Part shown: piece after piece, positions 8,322 through 15,734 of the stretch
How the letters are laid out: the number at the start of each line of letters is the position of its first letter
How positions within the stretch are numbered: the stretch's first letter is position 1
Assembly (NCBI GenBank): GCA_029960085.1
Contig: JASCPG010000004.1
Span: 1 to 64,000, forward strand
Origin: Microbacteriaceae bacterium PS02067
Lineage (GTDB): Bacteria > Actinomycetota > Actinomycetes > Actinomycetales > Microbacteriaceae
Length of the DNA stretch: 64,000 nt
Reading direction: 5' to 3'
The notes under the pieces: generated by a model
The model's input: only the letters and a program-made list of their open reading frames with translations
What the model was told of the DNA's origin: nothing
The model's database searches: none
Program-made: the position numbers and the translations under genes

Positions 8322-8422
8322 CTTCCGACCGCCTGTCCCACCACATCGATTGGCGCCTCGGCGCCCCCGCTATGGTGAGAGGAACCGCGTCATCGTACGC
8401 GCGTCGATTCGAGGGGAGCCCC

Positions 8423-8683
8423 ATGTCTCAGCTGTCCCAGCTCAAAGAAGCAGTCACCAACGTGGCGAAGAGCTCGCGCACGTCCGGCGGAGAGCTGCAG
8501 CGGTTCATCCAAGAGTTCAACAAGCAGATCAGCGAGGTTCAGGCGCAGATCGGCGGCAGCGCGCAGCGCGCCGACCAGCAGGTCATCCAGGCCCTCCAGG
8601 GCGCCTCGAATGCCGTACAACAGGCCATCGGCGCGCTGGAGAACTCCGCTTCCGTGGCTTCGCAGTACGCCAACGGGCTCTGA
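8423..8683 (+). CDS. Small helical WXG100-like protein (86 aa)
   Basis: An 86-aa, Gln/Ala/Ser-rich protein predicted to be two amphipathic helices (residues 3-38 and 45-80). It has no signal peptide, cysteine or tryptophan. Size and helical-hairpin character fit the WXG100/ESAT-6 or LXG-associated helper class, but the WXG motif itself is absent. GAGGGGAG before ATG 8423 sets the start. It is the first gene of a four-gene operon with a second helical protein, a papain-fold toxin-like protein and a small partner. By analogy with the Lap1/Lap2 helpers of LXG toxins it may bind the toxin N-terminus and direct it to the export ATPase. That role is inferred. Confidence 0.75.
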   Translation: MSQLSQLKEAVTNVAKSSRTSGGELQRFIQEFNKQISEVQAQIGGSAQRADQQVIQALQGASNAVQQAIGALENSASVASQYANGL

Positions 8684-8684
8684 C

Positions 8685-9002
8685 ATGTCGGCCGACGGGC
8701 CGGTCTCCCGCGACGACGTTGCGATGCTCCAGGCACTCGCATCGCGCATCCGCACCGCCGCCGGGCAGATGCACGCTGCAGCAGCGCCACTGGACGGGCT
8801 GAGCGGACACGTCTCGCACCTCATCGGTGGCACGGCGAGCGGTCGCGACCGCGACTTCACCGAGATGCTCCTCGACGCTCGGGCCAGCATCGCCGCGGCC
8901 ATCGCGGACTGCGCGGAGGCTTCTGGCGGCGTCACCCGCGCCGCCATCCACGCACAGGCGCAACTCGCGGCGCAGGAGCGCGAAGCGAGCCGACGTGTCT
9001 GA
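8685..9002 (+). CDS. Second small helical protein (105 aa)
   Basis: It starts 1 nt after the previous stop. It is all-helical, Ala-rich, without a signal peptide, and contains one cysteine in AIADCAEASGG. The pattern of helix, short GHVSHLIGGTASGRD turn, helix is again WXG100-like without WXG. I do not recognise a named family. It overlaps the toxin-like gene by 8 nt, so the two are co-translated. Probable role: partner of the upstream 86-aa protein or of the toxin N-terminal domain in export. Confidence 0.75.
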   Translation: MSADGPVSRDDVAMLQALASRIRTAAGQMHAAAAPLDGLSGHVSHLIGGTASGRDRDFTEMLLDARASIAAAIADCAEASGGVTRAAIHAQAQLAAQEREASRRV

Positions 9003-9852
9003 TCTCGAGGATCTCGCCGACGAGGTTCGGGCGCTGGGCATCCGAGGCAACAGCGCGCAACAACTCGCCGCAGCGATGATGAGCGAGGTCGATCAGCTCG
9101 GCACTGCCCTCGGCTCCCTCCGGCACCTCCGACATCTCGGCGGTCTCACAGAGGCACTCGATGCCCTGTCGACGGCCAGGAGGAAGACGATGCAGGCCGC
9201 GGCACAACTGCAGGCGCTGCAAGCGGGAGCGGATGCGTTCGCCGATTCGCTCGTCGCAGGCGCCGGCCGCGGCGCCATCGGCGCAGGCGTGGCCACCGCG
9301 CTGGGCGGTGCCGCACTGGCCGGTGCGGGTGTCGCCGCAGGCACTGCCGCGAGCGGAGGCGGCTCATCGGAATCCTCGAATCGCGCGATGCCTGCCCGGA
9401 CGACTCGGACACTCGCCGACATCGAGGGCGCCTTGGCCACCTTCAATCCGCACTACCCCGGCCCCTTCGATCCCTCGAACGAGTACGAGGAGAACTGCGG
9501 CAGTGTCGCAGCCAACGTCTTCGACTACCTCAACGGAGCGCTTGCTCGGCAAGCCGGAACAGGCACCTTGAGCGATCCCGAAATGGATGCCCGCACAGGC
9601 CTGACTACCACGGTGGTCGGCTCCCCCGACGACATCATCACGCTCCTTCACGAGGCCGGCCCCGGGTCGCACGCCGTCGTCGGCATCCTCCGGACGACCG
9701 GAGCGGGGCACTGGTTCAATGTGTTCTACGACGGAACGGACGTCTATACGATCGACGGTCAGCCGCGTGGCGGGATCGTCGCTGGCTTCCCGCCGTCCTA
9801 TGAGACCGACGTGTACAGCTGGGATGTCTCGCTGGGAGGAACCTCGACATGA
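8995..9852 (+). CDS. Secreted toxin-like protein with C-terminal papain-fold domain
   Basis: A 285-aa protein starting at GTG 8995. Residues 1-90 are helical and look like a WXG/LXG-type targeting domain. Residues 91-117 are a Gly/Ala-rich hydrophobic stretch. The C-terminal domain (about 140-285) shows ENCGSVAANVF with Cys168, then GSHAVVGILRTTGAGHWFN with His239, then VYTIDGQPRG with Asp254 and Gln256. Known: this spacing of NC, GHWFN and DGQ is the signature of papain-fold toxin 1 (Tox-PL, deamidase or protease) in polymorphic toxins. Inferred: an effector exported by the adjacent FtsK/AAA+ locus. It ends in an ATGA overlap with its probable immunity gene. Confidence 0.75.
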   Translation: MSDLEDLADEVRALGIRGNSAQQLAAAMMSEVDQLGTALGSLRHLRHLGGLTEALDALSTARRKTMQAAAQLQALQAGADAFADSLVAGAGRGAIGAGVATALGGAALAGAGVAAGTAASGGGSSESSNRAMPARTTRTLADIEGALATFNPHYPGPFDPSNEYEENCGSVAANVFDYLNGALARQAGTGTLSDPEMDARTGLTTTVVGSPDDIITLLHEAGPGSHAVVGILRTTGAGHWFNVFYDGTDVYTIDGQPRGGIVAGFPPSYETDVYSWDVSLGGTST

Positions 9853-10166
9853 CCACGGATGTGACCTATCCGCTCGGCGCTCTCAGCGCAGAGCAGGAAG
9901 AGGCGGCTGACTTCGGACGTCAGCTCTTCGAGCGCCTCGCTGCCGCGAACAGGGCCGCGGACGGCGGGCGGTTCGCGGCGACCGCGGGCCCTGCCGGAGC
10001 GGTCGTCGTGGCGCGCCGCGTGAAGGGTGGCGGCCGGATCTACGTCGCCGCGGATCGAAGCGTGCTCTACGTCGCCTCGCACCTCAGCACGGTCGAAGCC
10101 GACGCCGCTTTCGTCGCAGGCGAGCGCACTCCTGTCGAGAAGTTCGGGCCACCGCTCACGTCATGA
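9849..10166 (+). CDS. Candidate immunity protein (105 aa)
   Basis: A 105-aa soluble protein coupled to the toxin-like gene by an ATGA overlap. An N-terminal helix (LSAEQEEAADFGRQLFERLAA) precedes alternating beta segments (GAVVVARRVKGGGRIYVAADRSVLYVAS). No cysteine, signal peptide or membrane segment is visible, and I recognise no family. Position directly after a polymorphic-type toxin, size and co-translation are the usual marks of an immunity protein. Its 3' end overlaps the 3' end of the convergent AAA+ gene by 11 nt. Confidence 0.65.
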   Translation: MTTDVTYPLGALSAEQEEAADFGRQLFERLAAANRAADGGRFAATAGPAGAVVVARRVKGGGRIYVAADRSVLYVASHLSTVEADAAFVAGERTPVEKFGPPLTS

Positions 10167-11709
10167 CGATGCGGCGTCCGGGCACCGTGGTGCCCCGCGG
10201 GGTTGCGTCGTAAAGCTGCTCCGTGCCCGCTGGGACGGCCCGTGTTCTTCCCCACGCGCGAATCTCGTCGAGGTCCTCCGCGTTGGAATGCGCGAACGGG
10301 ATCGTGTTCGAGAAGAACTGAAGCAGCGTCGCGTCGTCGTACATCGCGTGACGATCATCCGCGTACATCGTCAGACCGATCTCGTCGACGACTGCTCTTA
10401 TCTCCGCACCCGAGAAGCTGTCCGTAGCCTGCACGAGCCTGCCCTCGAGGTCCGGCGGCAGATCGAAGTTGCAGATGCTCGTGAAGTACATCCGCAGGAT
10501 CTCCGCACGGTCGGCGGGATCGGGAAGGTCGACGAAGAAGATCTCGTCGAAGCGACCCTTGCGGGTGAGCTCCGGCGGCAGGCTCGAGATGTCGTTCGCG
10601 GTTGCGACCATGAACACCCTTGAGGTCGACTCCTGCAGCCAGAAGAGGAACTGGCCGATGAGGCGTCGGGACGTTCCGCCGTCACCGCCGCTGGCAAGCG
10701 CCTTCTCGATCTCGTCGATCCAGAGCACACACGGCGCTACCCTGTCTGCCGTCTCGAGCGCTTCGCGAAGGCGCGACTCGCTCTGGCCGACGTACATCCC
10801 GAGCACGGCTGCCATGTCGAGGCGGTAGAGCGGCAGATTCCAGTCCGAGGCGATCGCCTTGGCAGACAATGACTTTCCGCAGCCGGGCACGCCCACGAGA
10901 AGGACGCCGCGCGGCGGGCTGACCTTCGTGTGGGAGTAGTCGGCGATCATCAGCCGCTCGCGCTTGGACAGCCAGGTGCGGAGGTTCTTCAGGCCACCGA
11001 CCCGATAGTCCTCCGACAGACGGATGCGCTCGATGCCCGCGAGATCACCGAGGATGCGGTCCTTGTACTCACTCAGTTCGCGGAGCTTGTCTCGTGTGAG
11101 CGTTCCGCCGGCGATGAGCGAGGCGAGCACGTTCATCGCCTCGGTTTCCGTGACGCCCGAAAGGATGCCGGCGGCTGCGCGTACGTCCTCGGCATCCCAA
11201 TCGATCTGGACCTGTCCGCGGTACTGGTCGACGAGGCCCGCGATGACGCTGTACATCTCGTCGGCATCGGGAAGATCGAGGGTCACACTCATCCCGAGGC
11301 GTCCGAGACCCGTCCACACCGGCTTCTCGCTCAGCACGATGATGGTGCCCGCGTGCGCTTCGGCGAGACGGGCGAGCTCCGCGAAATGACGGGACGTGGG
11401 CGACTCGTCGTCCAGTTCCTCGACGTCGGTGAAGACGAAGTTCACATACTCGGTGCGCTTGATGAGGTTCGTGGCGTAGTCGATCGCCGCGGGCAGCGAG
11501 GCGTCCTCTGACACGAGCATGCCATCCGAGAGCTGCTTCAGGCCTTCGGTGCGGGTGTGGATGTAGAAGGGCATCTGACGGAACTCACCGGCCAGCGATG
11601 CGAGCACGTCCGCGCAGCGGTTGCGCTCCATCGAACGGATGACGACGAGCGGGATACGTGCCTTCAGGTAATTCTTGAGCACCTCGCGGGTTTCGGTGAG
11701 GTTGGTCAT
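10156..11709 (-). CDS. Ycf46-like AAA+ ATPase
   Basis: A 517-aa cytoplasmic AAA+ ATPase. An N-terminal domain (1-250) contains the Ycf46-type segment IPLVVIRSMERNR and an FVFTDVEELDDE acidic patch. The ATPase core follows: Walker A GVPGCGKS (about 273-280), Walker B VLWIDEIEKAL (about 327), sensor ATAN, and arginine-finger region RKGRFDEIFFVDLP. A C-terminal helical lid ends it. It is the last gene of the eight-gene leftward operon, separated from the 186-aa gene by 9 nt. In type VII systems the AAA+ EccA acts on secreted substrates or chaperones; this enzyme is unrelated to EccA in its N-terminal domain but may do the same job. Its 3' end faces the toxin operon. Confidence 0.85.
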   Translation of the reverse strand: MTNLTETREVLKNYLKARIPLVVIRSMERNRCADVLASLAGEFRQMPFYIHTRTEGLKQLSDGMLVSEDASLPAAIDYATNLIKRTEYVNFVFTDVEELDDESPTSRHFAELARLAEAHAGTIIVLSEKPVWTGLGRLGMSVTLDLPDADEMYSVIAGLVDQYRGQVQIDWDAEDVRAAAGILSGVTETEAMNVLASLIAGGTLTRDKLRELSEYKDRILGDLAGIERIRLSEDYRVGGLKNLRTWLSKRERLMIADYSHTKVSPPRGVLLVGVPGCGKSLSAKAIASDWNLPLYRLDMAAVLGMYVGQSESRLREALETADRVAPCVLWIDEIEKALASGGDGGTSRRLIGQFLFWLQESTSRVFMVATANDISSLPPELTRKGRFDEIFFVDLPDPADRAEILRMYFTSICNFDLPPDLEGRLVQATDSFSGAEIRAVVDEIGLTMYADDRHAMYDDATLLQFFSNTIPFAHSNAEDLDEIRAWGRTRAVPAGTEQLYDATPRGTTVPGRRIVMT

Positions 11710-11718
11710 GACGGCCTT

Positions 11719-12279
11719 TCAGAAGAGGATGCGGCGCGCGCTGCGCCCTGTTACAGACGATGGCACCGGCGCCGGGGGCGCTGTCGGCTCGGTCGGCAAC
11801 AGAGTGGTCAGGGGGTTGCGGCGAATGAGCGCGACGAGTTCATCGGTGCGTGCACGGTCGAAGCTCCCCCGCGCGCTCGATCGCCCGGCGACCGCCTTCA
11901 AATCGGACTGGATGGCGGCCAGATCCTGCCGGAGACCGTCCGTGAGAGCCGTACGGATCGGTTCCGGCCACCCGGGGTGCTGGGCGAGTGTCAGACGCGA
12001 CCTGAGCAGCTGGCGCAGACGGACGAGTTCGATGCCAAGTGCGTGCGTCGTATGCGCGTGCTGGAACGACCGCTCGAGCTCGGCTTTCCACGACTCCATG
12101 AACAGGCGAATCGCCTCCTCCGTTGTCGCGATCAGGCGCATGAAGGTCGCCTGGTCGAAGGAGTCCTCTGTCAGCCTCGGCAGTCCGTCGAAGGTCGTGG
12201 TCGCATCGCGCGACCACGCACGCAACCGCACGGTCCACTGCTCGTACGGACCGCCGCCGCTCGAGTATCCGAAACTCAT
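11719..12279 (-). CDS. 186-aa protein of the FtsK/AAA+ locus
   Basis: Unrecognised family. The start at 12279 (MSFGYSSGGGPYEQW) is preferred because the longer in-frame reading is an Arg/Ser-rich shadow of the upstream gene. Residues 15-150 are predicted helical with many Arg/Leu heptads (LVRLRQLLRSRLTLAQ). The C-terminus is proline-rich (LPTEPTAPPAPVPSS) and ends in basic RSARRILF. No membrane segment or catalytic motif is visible. It lies between the Pro-rich protein and the AAA+ ATPase and is probably an adaptor of the apparatus. Confidence 0.7.
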   Translation of the reverse strand: MSFGYSSGGGPYEQWTVRLRAWSRDATTTFDGLPRLTEDSFDQATFMRLIATTEEAIRLFMESWKAELERSFQHAHTTHALGIELVRLRQLLRSRLTLAQHPGWPEPIRTALTDGLRQDLAAIQSDLKAVAGRSSARGSFDRARTDELVALIRRNPLTTLLPTEPTAPPAPVPSSVTGRSARRILF

Positions 12280-12283
12280 ATGG

Positions 12284-12937
12284 TCACCGGCGAACCACCG
12301 CGAGGATCTCGTCGGGGGGCAGCGGGCTCCACTCCGGCAGGTTGCCCGCCACCTTCCGTTCACGGCCGATCTCCGAGCGCGAGTCAGTGCGTAGCGAACT
12401 CAGTACGTCGCGGCGGAGCGGCTGCTCCGGGGCGGCATTGGATGGCGGCGGTGAGAACCGGCTGAGCGTCTGACGGCGCCCGAGCACAGGCGGCTGCTCG
12501 GCCGCGTCCGCGCCGAGCCCCGCGCGCGCCGCCGCGGTCGCGGGAGCGGGCGCGGGGGTCGCCTCCGACAGATCGAAGGAGGCAGCCGGCTGCTCGGTAC
12601 GCGGCTGCACGAAAGAGGCCTGCTGCGCGACGGGCTCCGGCGCAAAGGCTGGTTGTTCCGCAACCGGCTGCGCGAAGACGGGCTGCTCCCCGATGACAGG
12701 CTCCGCAGGGGCAGACTGCGCGGCGCCGGGTTGTGCGGCAACCGGCTGCTCCGCCACTGGCTGCGGAGCAGCCGCGGCCTCGGTGAGTGCCGCGTGAGCT
12801 GCGAGAGTCTGCCCGTACAGCCGGTGCACCTCCTCTGCGAGACCGGCAGACGTGTCGCCCGATTCGAAGAGGGCAAGCGCCTCGGTGTAGCGAGCGAGTG
12901 CGTCGTCATACTGCGCGTGTGCGGTGTTCAGGTCCAT
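12284..12937 (-). CDS. Pro/Ala/Gln-rich protein with N-terminal helical domain
   Basis: A 217-aa protein. Residues 1-55 form a helical, TPR-like start (AHAQYDDALARYTEALALFESGD). Residues 55-140 are low-complexity repeats of AEQPV/AAQP/AQPVAEQPAF units. The C-terminus is basic and polar. Of two ATGs, 12937 is preferred because GAGG lies 6 nt upstream; ATG 12943 is possible. No enzyme motif is visible. Disordered Pro-rich linkers are common in T7SS proteins such as EspI and EccCb-associated factors. Here the gene sits inside the leftward export operon, 9 nt from the 577-aa membrane protein gene. Confidence 0.7.
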   Translation of the reverse strand: MDLNTAHAQYDDALARYTEALALFESGDTSAGLAEEVHRLYGQTLAAHAALTEAAAAPQPVAEQPVAAQPGAAQSAPAEPVIGEQPVFAQPVAEQPAFAPEPVAQQASFVQPRTEQPAASFDLSEATPAPAPATAAARAGLGADAAEQPPVLGRRQTLSRFSPPPSNAAPEQPLRRDVLSSLRTDSRSEIGRERKVAGNLPEWSPLPPDEILAVVRR

Positions 12938-12945
12938 GGTCATCC

Positions 12946-14679
12946 TCAGGCGGTCACTGCAGTGGTCGAGGCAGGGGCCCACGTGCGGAGCAACTGCAGA
13001 AGCTCCGCCTCCTGCGAGTCGAGAGCGCGGTACTCCTCGCCCAGATCGATGTACTCGGCGATGGCCGCTCGATACAGCCGGATGGACTCATCGATGGCCT
13101 GCGTCTCCGCCGCGTCGAGCGCCGCAAGCGCCGCATCCGCCTTCTTCTGGCGCTGCGTCCAGAGGAACGCCACGATGCCGCCGCCACCGAGGAGCCCCAC
13201 GATGCCGGCGATCGGGTTGATGAGGAACAGGACGATCGTCGCCACCGCCGCGATGATGATCGGCACCGTCATCGTGCTGGGCTTGAAGCGCAACCGTTCG
13301 CGCTCGGCCGCCAACGCCGTCTTCCACGTGTTCGTCAGGTCGGCGATGGCATGTTGCTCGGGAGTGTCCGAGCGCGCCTGCCAACCGGGGAAGTTGAACG
13401 TCGTCGCATACCCGGAATGCGTCGGCGAGAGGTTGATACCGATGGCCGGCAGTACCTGGGAACGGTAGCCGAACGTGAACCGCCCGACTCCCGCGACTGC
13501 CTCGTCCCGGCTGACGCTGATCGCGGCACGCTGCGTACCCGCTCCGACGCCCGCGACGTCGGGCTGGATTGCCGCGTTCGTCTGCAGGCTCACGACATCT
13601 GTGTTCTCGTCGAGGGCGCTCTGCAGTGCATCGGCGCGAGACTGAGCGCGATCGAGATCGCCGTTCTCGTCGATCACGGACTCGTTGTAGAGGATCTTGC
13701 GACGCAGGGGCAGTTCGTCCTGATCGAACTCGGTGACGAGATTCTCCAGGATCGAGTCCAGCACGTCGTGCGCCGCCGCCGAGCGGTGGTCGATCCGGTC
13801 CCGGACGGCCTCGAACCACTCGATCGTCACGGGCAGGGCCGAAGCCATCTCCAGCAGATACTGCAGCGTTGGCCACTGGGGGCTCGTCCGCCGCAGCACG
13901 GGGAACTGATCGTCGTCCAGGCGTTGGCACTGCGTGCCGATGAACGCACGCCACGCTTCGACCTGCTTGTCGACGATCTCGGGATCGCGTCGCAACTGTT
14001 CGTTCCACTCCGAGAGCTTCTCCGCGGCGAGGGCCTCGCCCTGCGGGCCGAAAGCGCCGAGATTGATGCACTCCAGCACGACGACGAACTCGCGAGTGAG
14101 CAGCATCGGGTCCATGCCCAGCAGGTACTGGCGCAGCCAACGCACCGACGCATCCAGCCTCGCCTGACGGCGAAGCACCAATGCGAAGAAGAGCGCAGTC
14201 TTGCGGGTGTCACGCCGGAACGCCTCAGCAAGGGAAACCTTCGTCATCTCCTCGTCACCTCGCGACCACGCCGCGAGTGCGACGATCGCGGGTGCCAGCC
14301 AGTAGCGTGGCGTCTGGATCATGAGCTCTTCGCTCACCTGGCTCACCGTGCGGTTCGAGACGTTGCCCACATCGAACGCCTGCAGGATGCCGATCGAGGT
14401 GCGCCGGACAACGCTGTGGTGGCCGAACTCCCGCTCGAGGTCATCCTTCAGGCCCGACAGTTTCGTCTCCGCGCGTTGGACGTTCGCCGTGCGCTCGGCG
14501 TAGGTGACGTACTCCTCGAAGCGCTGCCGCAGTTGCAGCAGCTCCGCCTGCGTCGTCACGACCTCTGACTGCACTTGACCGACCGAGGCATGCACCTGCG
14601 ACATCTGCCGGTCCATCATGTTGCCGAGTTCTTCGATGCGGTTGACCACGGGACTGAGGTCAATCCTGATGTCTGTCAT
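12946..14679 (-). CDS. 577-aa coiled-coil membrane protein of the FtsK/AAA+ locus
   Basis: No family recognised. Residues 1-85 form a coiled coil (NRIEELGNMMDRQMSQVHASV and following heptads). Residues 90-400 are a large, mainly helical soluble domain with Trp-rich segments (YWLAPAIVALAAWSR). Two closely spaced membrane helices lie at about 470-508 (VPIIIAAVATIVLFLINP and IAGIVGLLGGGGIVAFLW), then a C-terminal coiled coil. With only a short turn between the helices, both soluble parts should face the cytoplasm. It is the largest membrane component of the locus and a candidate for the pore or docking platform. Confidence 0.75.
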   Translation of the reverse strand: MTDIRIDLSPVVNRIEELGNMMDRQMSQVHASVGQVQSEVVTTQAELLQLRQRFEEYVTYAERTANVQRAETKLSGLKDDLEREFGHHSVVRRTSIGILQAFDVGNVSNRTVSQVSEELMIQTPRYWLAPAIVALAAWSRGDEEMTKVSLAEAFRRDTRKTALFFALVLRRQARLDASVRWLRQYLLGMDPMLLTREFVVVLECINLGAFGPQGEALAAEKLSEWNEQLRRDPEIVDKQVEAWRAFIGTQCQRLDDDQFPVLRRTSPQWPTLQYLLEMASALPVTIEWFEAVRDRIDHRSAAAHDVLDSILENLVTEFDQDELPLRRKILYNESVIDENGDLDRAQSRADALQSALDENTDVVSLQTNAAIQPDVAGVGAGTQRAAISVSRDEAVAGVGRFTFGYRSQVLPAIGINLSPTHSGYATTFNFPGWQARSDTPEQHAIADLTNTWKTALAAERERLRFKPSTMTVPIIIAAVATIVLFLINPIAGIVGLLGGGGIVAFLWTQRQKKADAALAALDAAETQAIDESIRLYRAAIAEYIDLGEEYRALDSQEAELLQLLRTWAPASTTAVTA

Positions 14680-14709
14680 GGGACAACGCTCCTTGCAGTG
14701 TGGGAAGGG

Positions 14710-15195
14710 TCAGACGGCCGGAGAACCGTCGGGACGAACAGGGATGACTTGGCCGTCGGCGTAGATCTCGATGTACGCGTAGGCCTCGGAGACCGCAAAG
14801 GGGCGTGCGGCCACATACATGGGTGGGACGGCGTGACTCGGGGTGTAGTGCTCGCGGATCGCACCGGTCAGATCGAACGCATGGTCGATGTAGGGGGCCC
14901 CGAGATAGCAGTGCCCGAACAGGCCCACCAGCGGTCCCCCACCGCGCGCATCGTACGCCTGTCGGAGCCAATCGATGATCTCCTGCTGCGCGATCGCGGA
15001 AGGGGCGGCGTCGAGGTGCCGCAGCGCCTCGACCAGTTCGGGGCTACGGATGCTCTTGCGCGCCATCCGCTCGGCCTGGCTGAGCTGCGCGCCCTGAGAA
15101 ACCACCGTCTGCGAGGGTGCCATCGTCTGACCGGCCCGCGACCGGTCTCCGAGCATCCTGCGCCGGGGCTTCAGAACTCCATCGTCGTGCGCCAT
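14710..15195 (-). CDS. 161-aa protein of the FtsK/AAA+ locus
   Basis: A soluble protein without a recognised domain. A basic N-terminus (KPRRRMLGDRSRAG) precedes a helical region (residues 35-80) and a mixed domain with GPLVGLFGHCYLGAPYIDHAFDL and AYAYIEIYADGQVIPV. GGAGGT lies 5 nt before ATG 15195; the adjoining ATG 15198 is the alternative. The start overlaps the stop of the coiled-coil gene, so translation is coupled. The domain around residues 90-150 looks like a compact alpha/beta fold, but I cannot assign a function. Confidence 0.7.
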   Translation of the reverse strand: MAHDDGVLKPRRRMLGDRSRAGQTMAPSQTVVSQGAQLSQAERMARKSIRSPELVEALRHLDAAPSAIAQQEIIDWLRQAYDARGGGPLVGLFGHCYLGAPYIDHAFDLTGAIREHYTPSHAVPPMYVAARPFAVSEAYAYIEIYADGQVIPVRPDGSPAV

Positions 15196-15734
15196 CATCG
15201 ACCTCCCAGCGTCGTCAACAGGATGATCGCACCGCCGATCACGGCGACTCCGCCGCCCGCCGCCCACCAGTGCCAGGGGCGGTGGCGGGGCGTGCGCGCT
15301 ACGGGCGTTGCCGACGGTGGCGCCGGTACATGCGCGGCGGGCGTCTGCGCCGCCTGGGCGGCGGCGCGGTGCTGCTGGTCGACGATCTGCTGACGGGAGC
15401 GGCGGATCCAGGCATCCGCGGCGTCGAGCTCGTCGAGCTCGCGGCGTGCGGACCGGACCGCCTCCGTATACACGTCGAAGGCCTGTGGAGCCGCAACCGG
15501 TGTCGGTGCGACCGGGTAGCGCCGCTGCAGGTCCTTCGCCTGGCGATCCAGATCGGAGAGGTCGCGCGCGATATTGTCCACGCGCGCCGTCGTCTCTCGG
15601 CGTCTCGACTCGGACGCGCGGAGCGCGTTCGTCCGCTCGTCCTGGAGGCGTGCGCGGCCCGTGGCAAGGGCACCATCGCGCGTCTCGGCGGTCGTGAGCG
15701 CCTGCAGGTACTCCCGATAGCGGGCATCGGTCAT
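15195..15734 (-). CDS. Coiled-coil, tail-anchored membrane protein (179 aa)
   Basis: Residues 1-70 are a charged coiled coil (ARVDNIARDLSDLDRQAKDLQ). A second helix covers 88-125. A Pro/Ala linker (APPSATPVARTPRHRP) leads to one membrane helix at 155-176 (WHWWAAGGGVAVIGGAIILL) and a three- to four-residue tail. This is the topology of a tail-anchored protein with the whole soluble part in the cytoplasm. It is joined to the FtsK-like gene by an ATGA overlap. It may recruit the ATPase to the membrane, since that ATPase has no membrane helix of its own. Confidence 0.75.
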   Translation of the reverse strand: MTDARYREYLQALTTAETRDGALATGRARLQDERTNALRASESRRRETTARVDNIARDLSDLDRQAKDLQRRYPVAPTPVAAPQAFDVYTEAVRSARRELDELDAADAWIRRSRQQIVDQQHRAAAQAAQTPAAHVPAPPSATPVARTPRHRPWHWWAAGGGVAVIGGAIILLTTLGGR

